From contig CAAGKL010000006.1 of NCBI GenBank assembly GCA_900770405.1, positions 1 to 9,033 of the forward strand: DNA of 9,033 bases. Reading direction: 5' to 3'. The notes under the pieces are model-generated. The model was given only the letters and a program-made list of their open reading frames with translations. It was not told the DNA's origin and did not search any database. Position numbers and translations under genes: made by a program. Shown piece by piece: positions 1 through 6,772 of the stretch (positions are counted from its first letter, which is position 1; every line of letters starts with the position of its first letter). This DNA comes from Clostridia bacterium (GTDB lineage: Bacteria; Bacillota; Clostridia; UBA1381).

Positions 1-113
1 TCCATAACCGACATTCCCGCGCCGGGGTATTCGCACATTTCCTCCTGCGCCTTTTTCAGTACCTCAAGCGGAAGCATAGACGGTCCCGCGCTGAAATTAT
101 AGACTCTGCTCAT
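1..113 (-). CDS. serC: Phosphoserine aminotransferase, N-terminal fragment
   Basis: Only the first 37 codons lie in the window; the gene continues past base 1. The translation begins MSRVYNFSAGPSMLPLEV and continues to PGAGMSVME, which is the characteristic N-terminus of SerC: the NFSAGPs..P motif that helps bind substrate and PLP, then the G.sv.E motif. SerC is a cytosolic PLP enzyme that converts 3-phosphohydroxypyruvate plus glutamate to phosphoserine plus 2-oxoglutarate in serine synthesis; this role is family knowledge. The ATG (111-113 on the complement) is preceded by a GGAGAGGT ribosome binding site at about 8 bases. A consensus promoter lies just upstream, so serC probably begins its own transcript. 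A serA gene often follows, but this cannot be seen here. Confidence 0.93.
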   Translation of the reverse strand, partial: MSRVYNFSAGPSMLPLEVLKKAQEEMCEYPGAGMSVM

Positions 114-149
114 ATTATCAAGCACCTCTCCAAATATAATATTTATTCT

Positions 150-178
150 ATTATATACCTATTTTCGCAAGAAGTCAA
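150..178 (-). promoter_or_regulatory. Sigma-70-type promoter of serC
   Basis: On the minus strand TTGACT (173-178) is separated by exactly 17 bases from TATAAT (150-155). Transcription would start near 143, giving a leader of about 30 nucleotides before the serC ATG. The leader is very AT-rich, and no riboswitch or attenuator is visible in it. Confidence 0.88.
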
Positions 179-208
179 CTAAAATCAGTTACTTTTTTAA
201 CAAATACG

Positions 209-907
209 CTAATTGCGGCATTTTTCGATGGAATCCGCCATTGCCCATGCGAGCTTTGAGGCGTATTCGTCGGACAAAAGCCGTTTTTCCTCCGCGGGAT
301 TTGAGATAAAGCCGCACTCGACCAAAATCGCGGCGGTCGGCGGCGATTTCATCAGAAACAGCCCCTTATCGGCGGCGCGCACGGCATTGACCTTCGCGCC
401 GGTGACCTCACCCATCTTCTTCTGCATAATTTCGCACAGCTGCTTTGTTTCGGGGTGATTTGCCGCATAAAAAAGCCGCAGCCCGTGCACGCCCGGGTCG
501 GTGAAATGGTTCATATGCACCGACACAAACAGCCCTGCGTCTGCCTTTTTCATAATCGCGAGCCGCTTTTTCATATCATCAGCCTTATTCCACCCGCCGG
601 TTTTCTCATCGCGCAGTCCGTCATTGCCGGTGCGGGTCATAACCACGTCAATCCCCTTGCCCTCAAGCACCTCGCAGAGCTTTTTTGCAATTTCGAGGTT
701 AATATCCGCCTCGATGCTCCCGCCCGCACCGACCGCACCGCCGTCGGGCAAGCCGTGCCCGGCATCGACCACCACCGTCATCTCCGCCCTGCCGCCGAAG
801 GTATTGCGGCTCGGCACCATCTTCAGCACACTGCCGACAGCCGCGCCCGCGGCGAGGATTGCCGCACATATCACCACCAGCTTTTTGCGCCCGATTACAA
901 CATACAT
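209..907 (-). CDS. cwlD: CwlD-like N-acetylmuramoyl-L-alanine amidase
   Basis: A 232-residue zinc amidase of the Amidase_3 family, which cleaves the amide bond between muramic acid and the peptide stem. Residues 8-27 form one hydrophobic segment after a short basic start (membrane anchor or signal), so the enzyme acts outside the membrane. Zinc ligands are visible as His51 (DAGHG), Glu66 (SIEADINLEIAKKL) and His131 (VSVHMNH); the catalytic Glu197 is in ILVECGFISN. Length and the DAGHGLPDGGAVG opening fit CwlD, the spore enzyme that prepares muramic-lactam in the cortex, better than vegetative amidases, which usually carry extra wall-binding domains; the exact subfamily is inferred. ATG at 905-907 has AGGAG at 9 bases; an ATG at 911-913 is too close to that site. 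A longer in-frame reading upstream runs through the terminator of the next operon and is not credible. Confidence 0.88.
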   Translation of the reverse strand: MYVVIGRKKLVVICAAILAAGAAVGSVLKMVPSRNTFGGRAEMTVVVDAGHGLPDGGAVGAGGSIEADINLEIAKKLCEVLEGKGIDVVMTRTGNDGLRDEKTGGWNKADDMKKRLAIMKKADAGLFVSVHMNHFTDPGVHGLRLFYAANHPETKQLCEIMQKKMGEVTGAKVNAVRAADKGLFLMKSPPTAAILVECGFISNPAEEKRLLSDEYASKLAWAMADSIEKCRN

Positions 908-927
908 ACACATCAACTCCTGTATAA

Positions 928-956
928 ATAATATGAAGTATTCCGCGGGCGTATGA
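928..956 (-). promoter_or_regulatory. Possible sporulation (SigE-like) promoter of the amidase gene
   Basis: Between the terminator of the upstream operon and the amidase ribosome binding site, the minus strand holds TCATACG (950-956), 14 bases, then CATATTAT (928-935). This resembles the Bacillus SigE pattern (KMATATT, about 14 bases, CATACAMT) at 5 of 7 and 6 of 8 positions. No vegetative promoter is evident in this gap. The predicted start would fall within a few bases of the AGGAG, which is very tight and lowers confidence. Confidence 0.3.
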
Positions 957-957
957 T

Positions 958-985
958 AAAAAAAGGAGCTGCCTACCGCAGCCCC
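958..985 (-). terminator. Intrinsic terminator of the PLP enzyme/membrane protein operon
   Basis: On the minus strand GGGGCTGC (978-985), a 5-base loop and GCAGCTCC (965-972) form an 8-bp stem with one G-U pair, followed directly by seven T (958-964). The stem contains the last codons of the 98-residue membrane protein, and the loop and stem edge carry its TAG stop (973-975), so coding and termination signals overlap. Confidence 0.88.
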
Positions 986-1269
986 GAAAAATACATTATA
1001 ACCCGCACGGCGGAAATCACGAACAACACCGCATGCGCCGCCGCCAGAATTTTCAGCTTTCCGGTTTTCTCCTCCTCCAGAAGCTTTTTTGCGGCATTTA
1101 CCAGCGCAATCGCCGGCAGGCATATTATCACCGGCGCAAAGAAAAAGCCCAAAAGCGCACCGTGCTGCGAGCTTGCGGCGATAAAGCAGAATATTATCCC
1201 GAAATACGCCAGCCCGCCAAGCAGCCCGAAGCACAAAAGTCCGTATTTTTTCTTCAGAAAATCCGTCAT
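973..1269 (-). CDS. Small three-helix membrane protein, unknown function
   Basis: A 98-residue protein with three predicted membrane segments at about residues 9-32, 37-60 and 72-94. A short charged linker (KKLLEEEKTGKLK, 61-73) separates the second and third, and a basic start (FLKKK) suggests the N-terminus is cytoplasmic. No family was recognised. The ATG (1267-1269) overlaps the TGA of the upstream PLP-enzyme gene as ATGA, so translation is probably coupled; GGAGG lies about 10 bases upstream inside that gene. An in-frame start 8 codons earlier is possible but lacks a comparable site. The arrangement shows a shared transcript with the PLP enzyme; a shared role, for example transport or membrane support, would be pure inference. 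Confidence 0.8.
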   Translation of the reverse strand: MTDFLKKKYGLLCFGLLGGLAYFGIIFCFIAASSQHGALLGFFFAPVIICLPAIALVNAAKKLLEEEKTGKLKILAAAHAVLFVISAVRVIMYFSGLR

Positions 1270-2552
1270 ATAATCCCCGCCTCCTTCATACACTGCACGC
1301 TCATTGCCACGCCGAGCCGTGCCGACTCGTACGTCAGCCCGCCCTGCATATAAACGCAGTACGGCTCGCGCATCGGGCCGTCAGCCGAAAGCTCAATCGA
1401 CGCCCCCTGCACAAACGCGCCCGCCGCCATTATGACCTTATCGCCGTAGCCCGGCATATCCCACGGCTCGGGCACGACAAAGCTGTCCACAGGCGCGCCG
1501 CGCTGTATTCCGCGGCAAAATGCCGCCATAGCCTCGCCGCTGCCGAGTTTTACCGCCTGGATTATATCCCCGCGCACCTCGCCGGTATGCGGTGCCGTAT
1601 CAAAGCCGAGCCGCTCATACACCGCCGCGCAGAGCGACGCGCTTTTGAGCGCCTGCATAACCGTGTGCGGCGCATAAAAAAGTCCCTGATACATACTTCT
1701 GTTAAATCCGAGCGACGCGCCGCATTCCCTGCCTATGCCGACCGAGCTCAGCCGGTAGGAGCACAGCTCAACAAGGTCCGCGCGCCCGGCGATATAGCCG
1801 CCGGTCTTTGCCAGCCCGCCGCCGATATTCTTTATAAGCGAGCCCGCGCACAAATCAACCCCGAGCGCCGTCGGCTCGCAGTCGCACACAAATTCGCCGT
1901 AGCAGTTATCCGCCATAACGACCGTCTCGGGTGAAATTTCCTTTATAAACCGCGCAATCTCGCCAACCTCCGCTGCGGTGTAGCTCGGGCGGAAGGCATA
2001 GCCCTTCGAACGCTGGATAACGCACGCCTTGACAAAGCCTGCCCTGAGGCGCTTTTCAATCGCCGCGCGGTCGGGATAGCCGTCCGCCGCAAGGTCAATC
2101 TGCTCATATTTCACGCCGAAGTCGGCAAGCGAACCGTTGCCGGGCTCGCCCGTTATGCCGATGACCTCTTCGAGCGTGTCATAGGGCTTTCCTGTCACAT
2201 ACAAAAGCGTGTCGCCCGGGCGCATAACGCCGAAAAGCATCGTCGAGAGCGTATGCGTGCCCGAGATAAAGCTGTGCCGCACAAGCGCGTCCTCGCAGCC
2301 AAAAACCTCCGCATAAACCTTGTCAAGCGTATCCCTGCCCACATCGTCATTGCCGTAGCCGGTGGTTTCGCCGAAATGCACCTCGCTCACGCGGTTATTG
2401 TAAAACGCCTTCATCACGCGCATCTGATTGAGCGAGGCGACCTCCTCGATTTTCGCAAAATCCTTCGCCGCGTCCGACTCCGCCTCCTCAACCAGCTTCG
2501 CCACCTCCGGCGCAATATTATATTCCTTTTCCATAAATTCATTCTTAGTCAT
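1266..2552 (-). CDS. PLP-dependent methionine gamma-lyase-like / aluminium-resistance family protein
   Basis: A 428-residue fold-type I PLP enzyme of the 'Met_gamma_lyase' (Alum_res, YnbB-like) family, common in Firmicutes. Visible marks are the near-N-terminal HFGETTGYGNDDVGRD region, the RHSFISGTHTL cofactor-phosphate region, ADNCYGEF with Asp215 expected to contact the PLP ring nitrogen, and Lys241 in SLIKNIGGGLAKTGGYIAG as the expected Schiff-base lysine. C-S lyase activity on methionine- or cysteine-type substrates is suggested by homology to Cys/Met-metabolism enzymes, but the true substrate is not settled for the family; the aluminium-resistance label is historical. The chosen ATG (2550-2552) has GGAGGG at 6 bases; an upstream in-frame reading would begin inside the promoter. 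Length is normal. It is the first gene of an operon with the small membrane protein. Confidence 0.92.
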   Translation of the reverse strand: MTKNEFMEKEYNIAPEVAKLVEEAESDAAKDFAKIEEVASLNQMRVMKAFYNNRVSEVHFGETTGYGNDDVGRDTLDKVYAEVFGCEDALVRHSFISGTHTLSTMLFGVMRPGDTLLYVTGKPYDTLEEVIGITGEPGNGSLADFGVKYEQIDLAADGYPDRAAIEKRLRAGFVKACVIQRSKGYAFRPSYTAAEVGEIARFIKEISPETVVMADNCYGEFVCDCEPTALGVDLCAGSLIKNIGGGLAKTGGYIAGRADLVELCSYRLSSVGIGRECGASLGFNRSMYQGLFYAPHTVMQALKSASLCAAVYERLGFDTAPHTGEVRGDIIQAVKLGSGEAMAAFCRGIQRGAPVDSFVVPEPWDMPGYGDKVIMAAGAFVQGASIELSADGPMREPYCVYMQGGLTYESARLGVAMSVQCMKEAGII

Positions 2553-2571
2553 TTTCTTCCCTCCACCCAAC

Positions 2572-2600
2572 ATTATACAACATTTTTCTCCCGTTTGCAA
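2572..2600 (-). promoter_or_regulatory. Promoter of the PLP enzyme operon
   Basis: On the minus strand TTGCAA (2595-2600), 17 bases, then TATAAT (2572-2577). The predicted start near 2565 leaves a leader of only about 13 nucleotides, just enough for the GGAGGG ribosome binding site. No operator-like palindrome is seen apart from the self-complementary -35 hexamer. Confidence 0.82.
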
Positions 2601-2628
2601 GACATTTGGCTTGTATATTGTCCGAATG

Positions 2629-2637
2629 TGTGATAAA
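2629..2637 (+). promoter_or_regulatory. Possible extended -10 promoter of the radical SAM gene
   Basis: The plus strand reads TGTGATAAA, which fits a TG-n extended -10 with hexamer GATAAA (4 of 6 to TATAAT). No good -35 lies 16-18 bases upstream. It is the best candidate in the divergent intergenic region, but weak. Confidence 0.3.
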
Positions 2638-2668
2638 ATGGTATTTAACGAAGGAAAGGGGCGGTTTT

Positions 2669-3544
2669 GTGGCGAAATGTATGCTCTGTCCGCGGCGCTG
2701 CGGCGTTGACCGCAGAAACGGCGAGGTCGGCTTTTGCGGTGCGGGCGACAAAATCAAAATCGGCAGATACAGCCTGCATATGTGGGAGGAACCGTGCATT
2801 TCCGGCACAAACGGGTCGGGTACGGTGTTTTTTTCGCACTGCAATATGAAGTGCGTCTACTGCCAGAACAGGAAAATCAGCACCGGCGGCGCGGGGCGCG
2901 AAATCACCGTCGGCAGACTGTGCGAAATTTTCCTCGAGCTGCAATCGCGCGGCGCGCACAACATCAACCTCGTCACGCCGACGCACTTTGCCGACAAAAT
3001 CCGCAAAGCCCTCATCTGCGCAAAAAAAGCCGGGCTGACGCTGCCGATCGTATACAACTGCGGCGGCTACGAGAGCGTCGGCACTCTCCGAATGCTCGAC
3101 GGCTTAATCGACATCTATATGCCCGATTTCAAATACTACCGCGCCGAATATGCGCGAAAATATTCCGCCGCACCCGATTATCCCGAAATTGCCGCTGCCG
3201 CAATAGACGAAATGGCGCGGCAGGTTCTGCCCGCCGTTTACGAAAACGGTCTGATGCGGCGCGGGCTCATCGTGCGGCATCTGCTGCTGCCGGGGCTTTT
3301 GTATGACGCAAAGAAAATCGTCGACCTGTTGTACGGCAATTTCGGCGATGAGGTCTGCCTGAGCCTGATGAGCCAGTACACACCGACCCCCGGCGTGCGG
3401 AACATTCCCGCCATAAACCGCACGGTCGGTGCGCGCGAGTATGACGCGCTTTGCGATTACTGCGCCAAAATCGGCATCACCAACGCCTACACCCAGGACG
3501 GCGCAGCGGCGAGCGAAAGCTTCATTCCCGACTTTTACGACTAA
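2669..3544 (+). CDS. Radical SAM protein, PflA/PflX-like
   Basis: A 291-residue radical SAM protein. The cluster motif CNMKCVYC places the three [4Fe-4S] cysteines at residues 58, 62 and 65, the CxxxCxxC spacing of the superfamily. The N-terminus has an additional Cys set (CMLCPRRCGV at 4-11 and GFCGAG), as in the uncharacterised group annotated 'putative pyruvate formate lyase activating enzyme' (PflX, COG1313). Conserved blocks further on include NLVTPTHF, YNCGGYES, IDIYMPDFKY, RHLLLPG and LMSQYTP. The family cleaves S-adenosylmethionine to make a radical; the target is unknown, and no glycyl-radical enzyme gene is adjacent, so a true PflA role is not supported here. The start is taken as GTG (2669-2671), with a purine-rich site ending AGGGG at 7 bases and the Cys motif right after it. 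The following palindrome is its terminator. Confidence 0.9.
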   Translation: MAKCMLCPRRCGVDRRNGEVGFCGAGDKIKIGRYSLHMWEEPCISGTNGSGTVFFSHCNMKCVYCQNRKISTGGAGREITVGRLCEIFLELQSRGAHNINLVTPTHFADKIRKALICAKKAGLTLPIVYNCGGYESVGTLRMLDGLIDIYMPDFKYYRAEYARKYSAAPDYPEIAAAAIDEMARQVLPAVYENGLMRRGLIVRHLLLPGLLYDAKKIVDLLYGNFGDEVCLSLMSQYTPTPGVRNIPAINRTVGAREYDALCDYCAKIGITNAYTQDGAAASESFIPDFYD

Positions 3545-3634
3545 AAAAACTGCTGTATTCGCGACGTTTCCCCCGAAAGTCAGACCAAAAATCTGACAGT
3601 TTTGGGAGAACGGTTCGGAATACAGCAGTTTTTT
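3544..3634. terminator. Long palindrome, bidirectional terminator (possible repeat element)
   Basis: Outer arms 3544-3560 and 3618-3634 are exact 17-base inverted repeats that begin AAAAAACTGCTG and end CAGCAGTTTTTT, giving a T-tract on either strand. Pairing continues inward with a few bulges (CGA/TCG, CGTT/AACG, TCCC/GGGA, AAA/TTT) to an exact GTCAGA/TCTGAC stem (3579-3584 and 3592-3597) around a 7-base loop. The left arm begins at the last base of the radical SAM stop codon. It sits between convergent genes and would terminate both. It is much longer than a standard terminator. Confidence 0.85.
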
Positions 3635-3661
3635 AATTACACGAATATGCTCCGCTTTGAG

Positions 3662-3680
3662 TTAGTTTAGTCTAACCCAA
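3662..3680. promoter_or_regulatory. Orphan DtxR/IdeR-like box at the 3' end of the feo locus
   Basis: TTAGTTTAGTCTAACCCAA matches the DtxR/IdeR consensus TTAGGTTAGGCTAACCTAA at 16 of 19 positions, better than the box over the feo promoter. It lies 13 bases past the stop codon of the DUF2325 gene and before the long palindrome. No convincing promoter was found around it on either strand, so its role is unclear. Confidence 0.55.
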
Positions 3681-3693
3681 TCAGCAAAAAAAA

Positions 3694-3984
3694 TTAGCTG
3701 CGCTGTGCCATATATTCGGTAAGAGCCTCCGAAAGTGCACAGGCACTTGATGAGCTGCAGTGCTTTATGTACGCGCCCGACTTCTGCGCCTGAAGAGTGG
3801 CGGTGTTGAGCATTTTATGTGCAACCGTGCCGGTAAAAACGACAATCATATCCGGCGAGCCTATCTGATTTTTGAAATTCGCCGGGCACTGCGTAAACAC
3901 CTTGCATTTACAGCCGAAGCGTTTGCAGATTTCCTTATAACGGCAGTGCATCCTGTCGTGACCGCCGACAATTACAATACTCAT
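3694..3984 (-). CDS. DUF2325 family protein, last gene of the feo operon
   Basis: A 96-residue soluble protein matching the DUF2325 pattern: the start MSIVIVGGHDR, the middle block KVFTQCPANFKNQIGSPDMIVVFTGTVAHKM, and the C-terminal CSSSSACAL. The N-terminal stretch resembles a small nucleotide-binding-like fold, but no activity is known for the family. It carries seven cysteines (14, 20, 25, 27, 33, 76, 82), including CKC, which may suit metal or redox contacts; this is inference. ATG at 3982-3984 is preceded by GGAGGG. It lies 64 bases after the FeoB-associated gene with no terminator between, so it is probably on the feo transcript. The position suggests an iron-linked role. Confidence 0.87.
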   Translation of the reverse strand: MSIVIVGGHDRMHCRYKEICKRFGCKCKVFTQCPANFKNQIGSPDMIVVFTGTVAHKMLNTATLQAQKSGAYIKHCSSSSACALSEALTEYMAQRS

Positions 3985-4048
3985 TTTTCCCTCCGCATTA
4001 ACCGGCGTGCACCGCCCGCAAAAGGCGGCGCAGACCGAAATGTTTTGT

Positions 4049-4222
4049 TTATTTTCTCTTGTGGCACGCGTTTTTCATCGCGCAGCCTGCACAGCCGCAG
4101 CCGCAGGAGGATTTTCCCGCCCGTCTGTCCTTTACCAGCTTGATTACAATTGTCGCAACAACCGCAATCAGCACCACACACAACACAATAGTCGAAATGT
4201 TTTCCGCCAGCATAGTAAGCAT
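4049..4222 (-). CDS. FeoB-associated Cys-rich membrane protein
   Basis: A 57-residue protein with one membrane helix (about residues 9-30) followed by a basic patch (KDRR) and a Cys-rich tail with Cys40, 42, 44, 47 and 53 in CGCGCAGCAMKNACHKRK. This layout matches the small 'FeoB-associated Cys-rich membrane protein' family found directly after feoB in Firmicutes. By position it may form part of the FeoB complex or handle Fe(II) on the cytoplasmic side; this has little direct evidence. The ATG at 4220-4222 has AGGGAGG 6 bases upstream; a TTG six codons earlier overlaps that site and is unlikely. The gene starts 24 bases after the feoB stop. Confidence 0.85.
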   Translation of the reverse strand: MLTMLAENISTIVLCVVLIAVVATIVIKLVKDRRAGKSSCGCGCAGCAMKNACHKRK

Positions 4223-4246
4223 ATAAATCCTCCCTTTCAAAGCTTA

Positions 4247-6751
4247 TTAAAGTCCGATACCGGGCTTAGAGCTGAGCTTGCTTGCTTCCTTATAGGGCTT
4301 TACAAGCATATAAACCATAAATACCAGAACCGCCAAAGCCGCAATCAGACCGACAATGTTCATATTGCCCGTAAAGAGCTGTCCGAACTGGTTGATCATC
4401 AGCGCAATCGCATAAGCGAATACGCACTGATAGCCGATTGCAAACCATGTCCATTTCGCGTTGTTCATCTCACGCTTAATCGCGCCCATTGCCGCAAAGC
4501 ACGGTGCGCACAGCAGGTTGAACACGAGGAAGGAATACGCGGTAATTCCGGTAAACTTGCTTGCGAGCGTCGAGTAAACCGTACCCGAGCCGCCGTAGAG
4601 AATACCCATCGTTCCGACGATGTTCTCCTTCGCAACAAGACCCGTAATCGACGCAACCGTTGCCTGCCAGTTACCCCAGCCGAGGGGCTTGAATATCCAC
4701 GCAATTGCGCCGCCGATTACAGCGAGTATGCTCGAGTCAATCTGCTCCTCCGAAAGCATTGTGAACTGTCCGTCAACAAAGCCGAAGTAGGTTGTGAACC
4801 ATACCAGGATTGTCGAGAGGAGGATGATTGTGCCTGCCTTTTTGATAAAGGACCAGCCGCGCTCCCACATACTGCGCAGTACGTTTCCGGGTGTAGGCAT
4901 ATGGTATGCCGGCAGCTCCATAACGAACGGTGCAGGGTCGCCTGCGAACATCTTTGTTTTCTTAAGAATAATACCCGATACAACAATCGCAGCCATACCA
5001 ATGAAGTACGCCGACGTCGCAACCCACGCGCTGCCCGAGAATATTGCTCCGGCAATCATCGCGATAAACGGCACCTTTGCACCGCAGGGGATAAAGGTCG
5101 TTGTCATAATCGTCATCTTACGGTCACGGTCATTTTCAATTGTTCTCGATGCCATAATTCCGGGAACACCGCAGCCTGTGCCGATAAGCATAGGAATGAA
5201 GGATTTACCCGAAAGACCGAACTTTCTGAAGATACGGTCAAGCACGAAAGCGATACGCGCCATATATCCACACGCCTCAAGGAATGCGAGCAGCAGGAAG
5301 AGCACGAGCATCTGCGGAACGAAACCGAGCACCGCGCCGACACCGGCTACGATACCGTCCAGAATCAGCCCCGACAGCCACTCTGCGCATCCGACCGCCT
5401 CAAGACCGCTTCCGACAAGCTCCGGCACGCCGGGAACCCAGATTCCGTAATCTGCGGGGTCGGGTTCTTCACAGCCGTACTCATCATATACCGATACAGC
5501 CTCGAGCAAATCGTCATACGATGCCGTTTTTTCTTCGTCAGCCATCGTTTCCTCATCAACAACCGTGTAGGTAACCTTGTCAATGTCCTTTACCTCCTCG
5601 GTAAATGCTGCCAGAGCAGCCTTTGCCGCATCAGCGTCAAAATCGTCGCTCTCTGTGTCGAGCGCTTCGGTTACCGCGTCGGTATCAACGCCGTTTTCGC
5701 CGGCGTATTCGATGTAGCCGTTTACAACCTCGGCAGCGCCGCCGAATTCCTCGGCCTTCTCCTCGTATGCAGGAGTGCCGATGCCGAACAGATGCCAGCC
5801 GTCGCCGAACAGCCCGTCATTCGCCCAGTCGGTCGCATATGAGCCGACGGTTACCATCGAAATGTAATAAACCAGGAACATAACTACCGCGAAAATCGGC
5901 AATCCGAGCCAGCGGTTCGTAACAACCTTATCGATTTTATCCGAGGTCGAAAGTGTTCCTGTGCTCTTTTTCTTGTAGCAGCCCTTCATCAGCTGTGCTA
6001 TATAGACATAGCGCTCGTTTGTGATGATGCTCTCCGCATCGTCGTCGAGCTCGTCCTCCGCCGCGCGGATATCAGCCTCAATGTGCTCCATAGTCGTAGC
6101 AGGGATATTAAGCTTCTCAAGCGCCTTTTCGTCGCGTTCGAAAATCTTGATTGCATACCATCTCTGCTGCTCCTCGGGCATATCGTGCAGAACAGCCTCC
6201 TCAATGTGCGCAATAGCGTGCTCAACCGCGCCGGAGAATGTGTGCATAGGAACGGTTTTTCCGTTTTTCGCCGCCGCAATCGCCGCCTCAGCCGCCTCAT
6301 TGATGCCGGTGCCCTTAAGTGCGGAAATTTCAACTATCTTGCAGCCCAGCTCTCTCGACAGCTCCGCAATGTTTATCTTATCGCCGCGCTTTCTTACAAT
6401 ATCCATCATATTGACAGCGATAACAACCGGAATTCCGAGCTCGGTGAGCTGTGTGGTCAGATACAGGTTTCTCTCCAGGTTTGTACCGTCAACGATGTTC
6501 AAAATCGCGTCGGGTCTTTCGCCTATAAGATAATTTCTCGCCACAACCTCCTCAAGTGTGTAAGGCGAGAGCGAATATATACCCGGAAGGTCAGTGATGA
6601 TAACGCCGTCGTGCTTTTTGAGCTTACCTTCCTTTTTCTCGACCGTAACTCCGGGCCAGTTTCCTACGAACTGATTTGAACCGGTAAGAGCGTTAAAAAG
6701 CGTAGTCTTACCGCAGTTAGGGTTACCCGCAAGGGCTATCCTAATATTCAT
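4247..6751 (-). CDS. feoB: Ferrous iron transporter FeoB with an acidic insertion
   Basis: An 834-residue FeoB, the main Fe(II) importer of the cytoplasmic membrane. The N-terminal G domain shows G1 GNPNCGKT (9-16), switch I NWPGVTVE (31-38), G3 DLPG (54-57), G4 NMMD (114-117) and G5 SALKG (143-147), followed by a helical spacer domain to about 265. The membrane part starts near 281 and includes two gate-type halves with GTGCGVPGIMASR (524-536), TTFIPCGAKVPF (551-562) and NLLCAPCFAAMGAIKREM (745-762). Many FeoB proteins have 650-770 residues; the excess is explained by an acidic stretch at about 328-435 between the first membrane helix and the PGVPELVGSG segment. The ATG has AGGA at about 8 bases and lies 21 bases after feoA2. 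Iron repression through the upstream DtxR-like box is inferred. Confidence 0.97.
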   Translation of the reverse strand: MNIRIALAGNPNCGKTTLFNALTGSNQFVGNWPGVTVEKKEGKLKKHDGVIITDLPGIYSLSPYTLEEVVARNYLIGERPDAILNIVDGTNLERNLYLTTQLTELGIPVVIAVNMMDIVRKRGDKINIAELSRELGCKIVEISALKGTGINEAAEAAIAAAKNGKTVPMHTFSGAVEHAIAHIEEAVLHDMPEEQQRWYAIKIFERDEKALEKLNIPATTMEHIEADIRAAEDELDDDAESIITNERYVYIAQLMKGCYKKKSTGTLSTSDKIDKVVTNRWLGLPIFAVVMFLVYYISMVTVGSYATDWANDGLFGDGWHLFGIGTPAYEEKAEEFGGAAEVVNGYIEYAGENGVDTDAVTEALDTESDDFDADAAKAALAAFTEEVKDIDKVTYTVVDEETMADEEKTASYDDLLEAVSVYDEYGCEEPDPADYGIWVPGVPELVGSGLEAVGCAEWLSGLILDGIVAGVGAVLGFVPQMLVLFLLLAFLEACGYMARIAFVLDRIFRKFGLSGKSFIPMLIGTGCGVPGIMASRTIENDRDRKMTIMTTTFIPCGAKVPFIAMIAGAIFSGSAWVATSAYFIGMAAIVVSGIILKKTKMFAGDPAPFVMELPAYHMPTPGNVLRSMWERGWSFIKKAGTIILLSTILVWFTTYFGFVDGQFTMLSEEQIDSSILAVIGGAIAWIFKPLGWGNWQATVASITGLVAKENIVGTMGILYGGSGTVYSTLASKFTGITAYSFLVFNLLCAPCFAAMGAIKREMNNAKWTWFAIGYQCVFAYAIALMINQFGQLFTGNMNIVGLIAALAVLVFMVYMLVKPYKEASKLSSKPGIGL

Positions 6752-6772
6752 TGCAACATTCCTCGCTTTCCT

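Noticed and set aside
908..1234. N-terminal extension of the amidase gene by about 109 codons
   Set aside because: It would overlap the membrane protein gene and run through the operon terminator; the extension has no domain, while the start at 905-907 has a good ribosome binding site.
4007..5842. A 611-codon open frame on the plus strand
   Set aside because: It is antisense to feoB and the small Cys protein, which have clear motifs; its translation is rich in Arg, His, Cys and Asn with no recognisable domain and no ribosome binding site.
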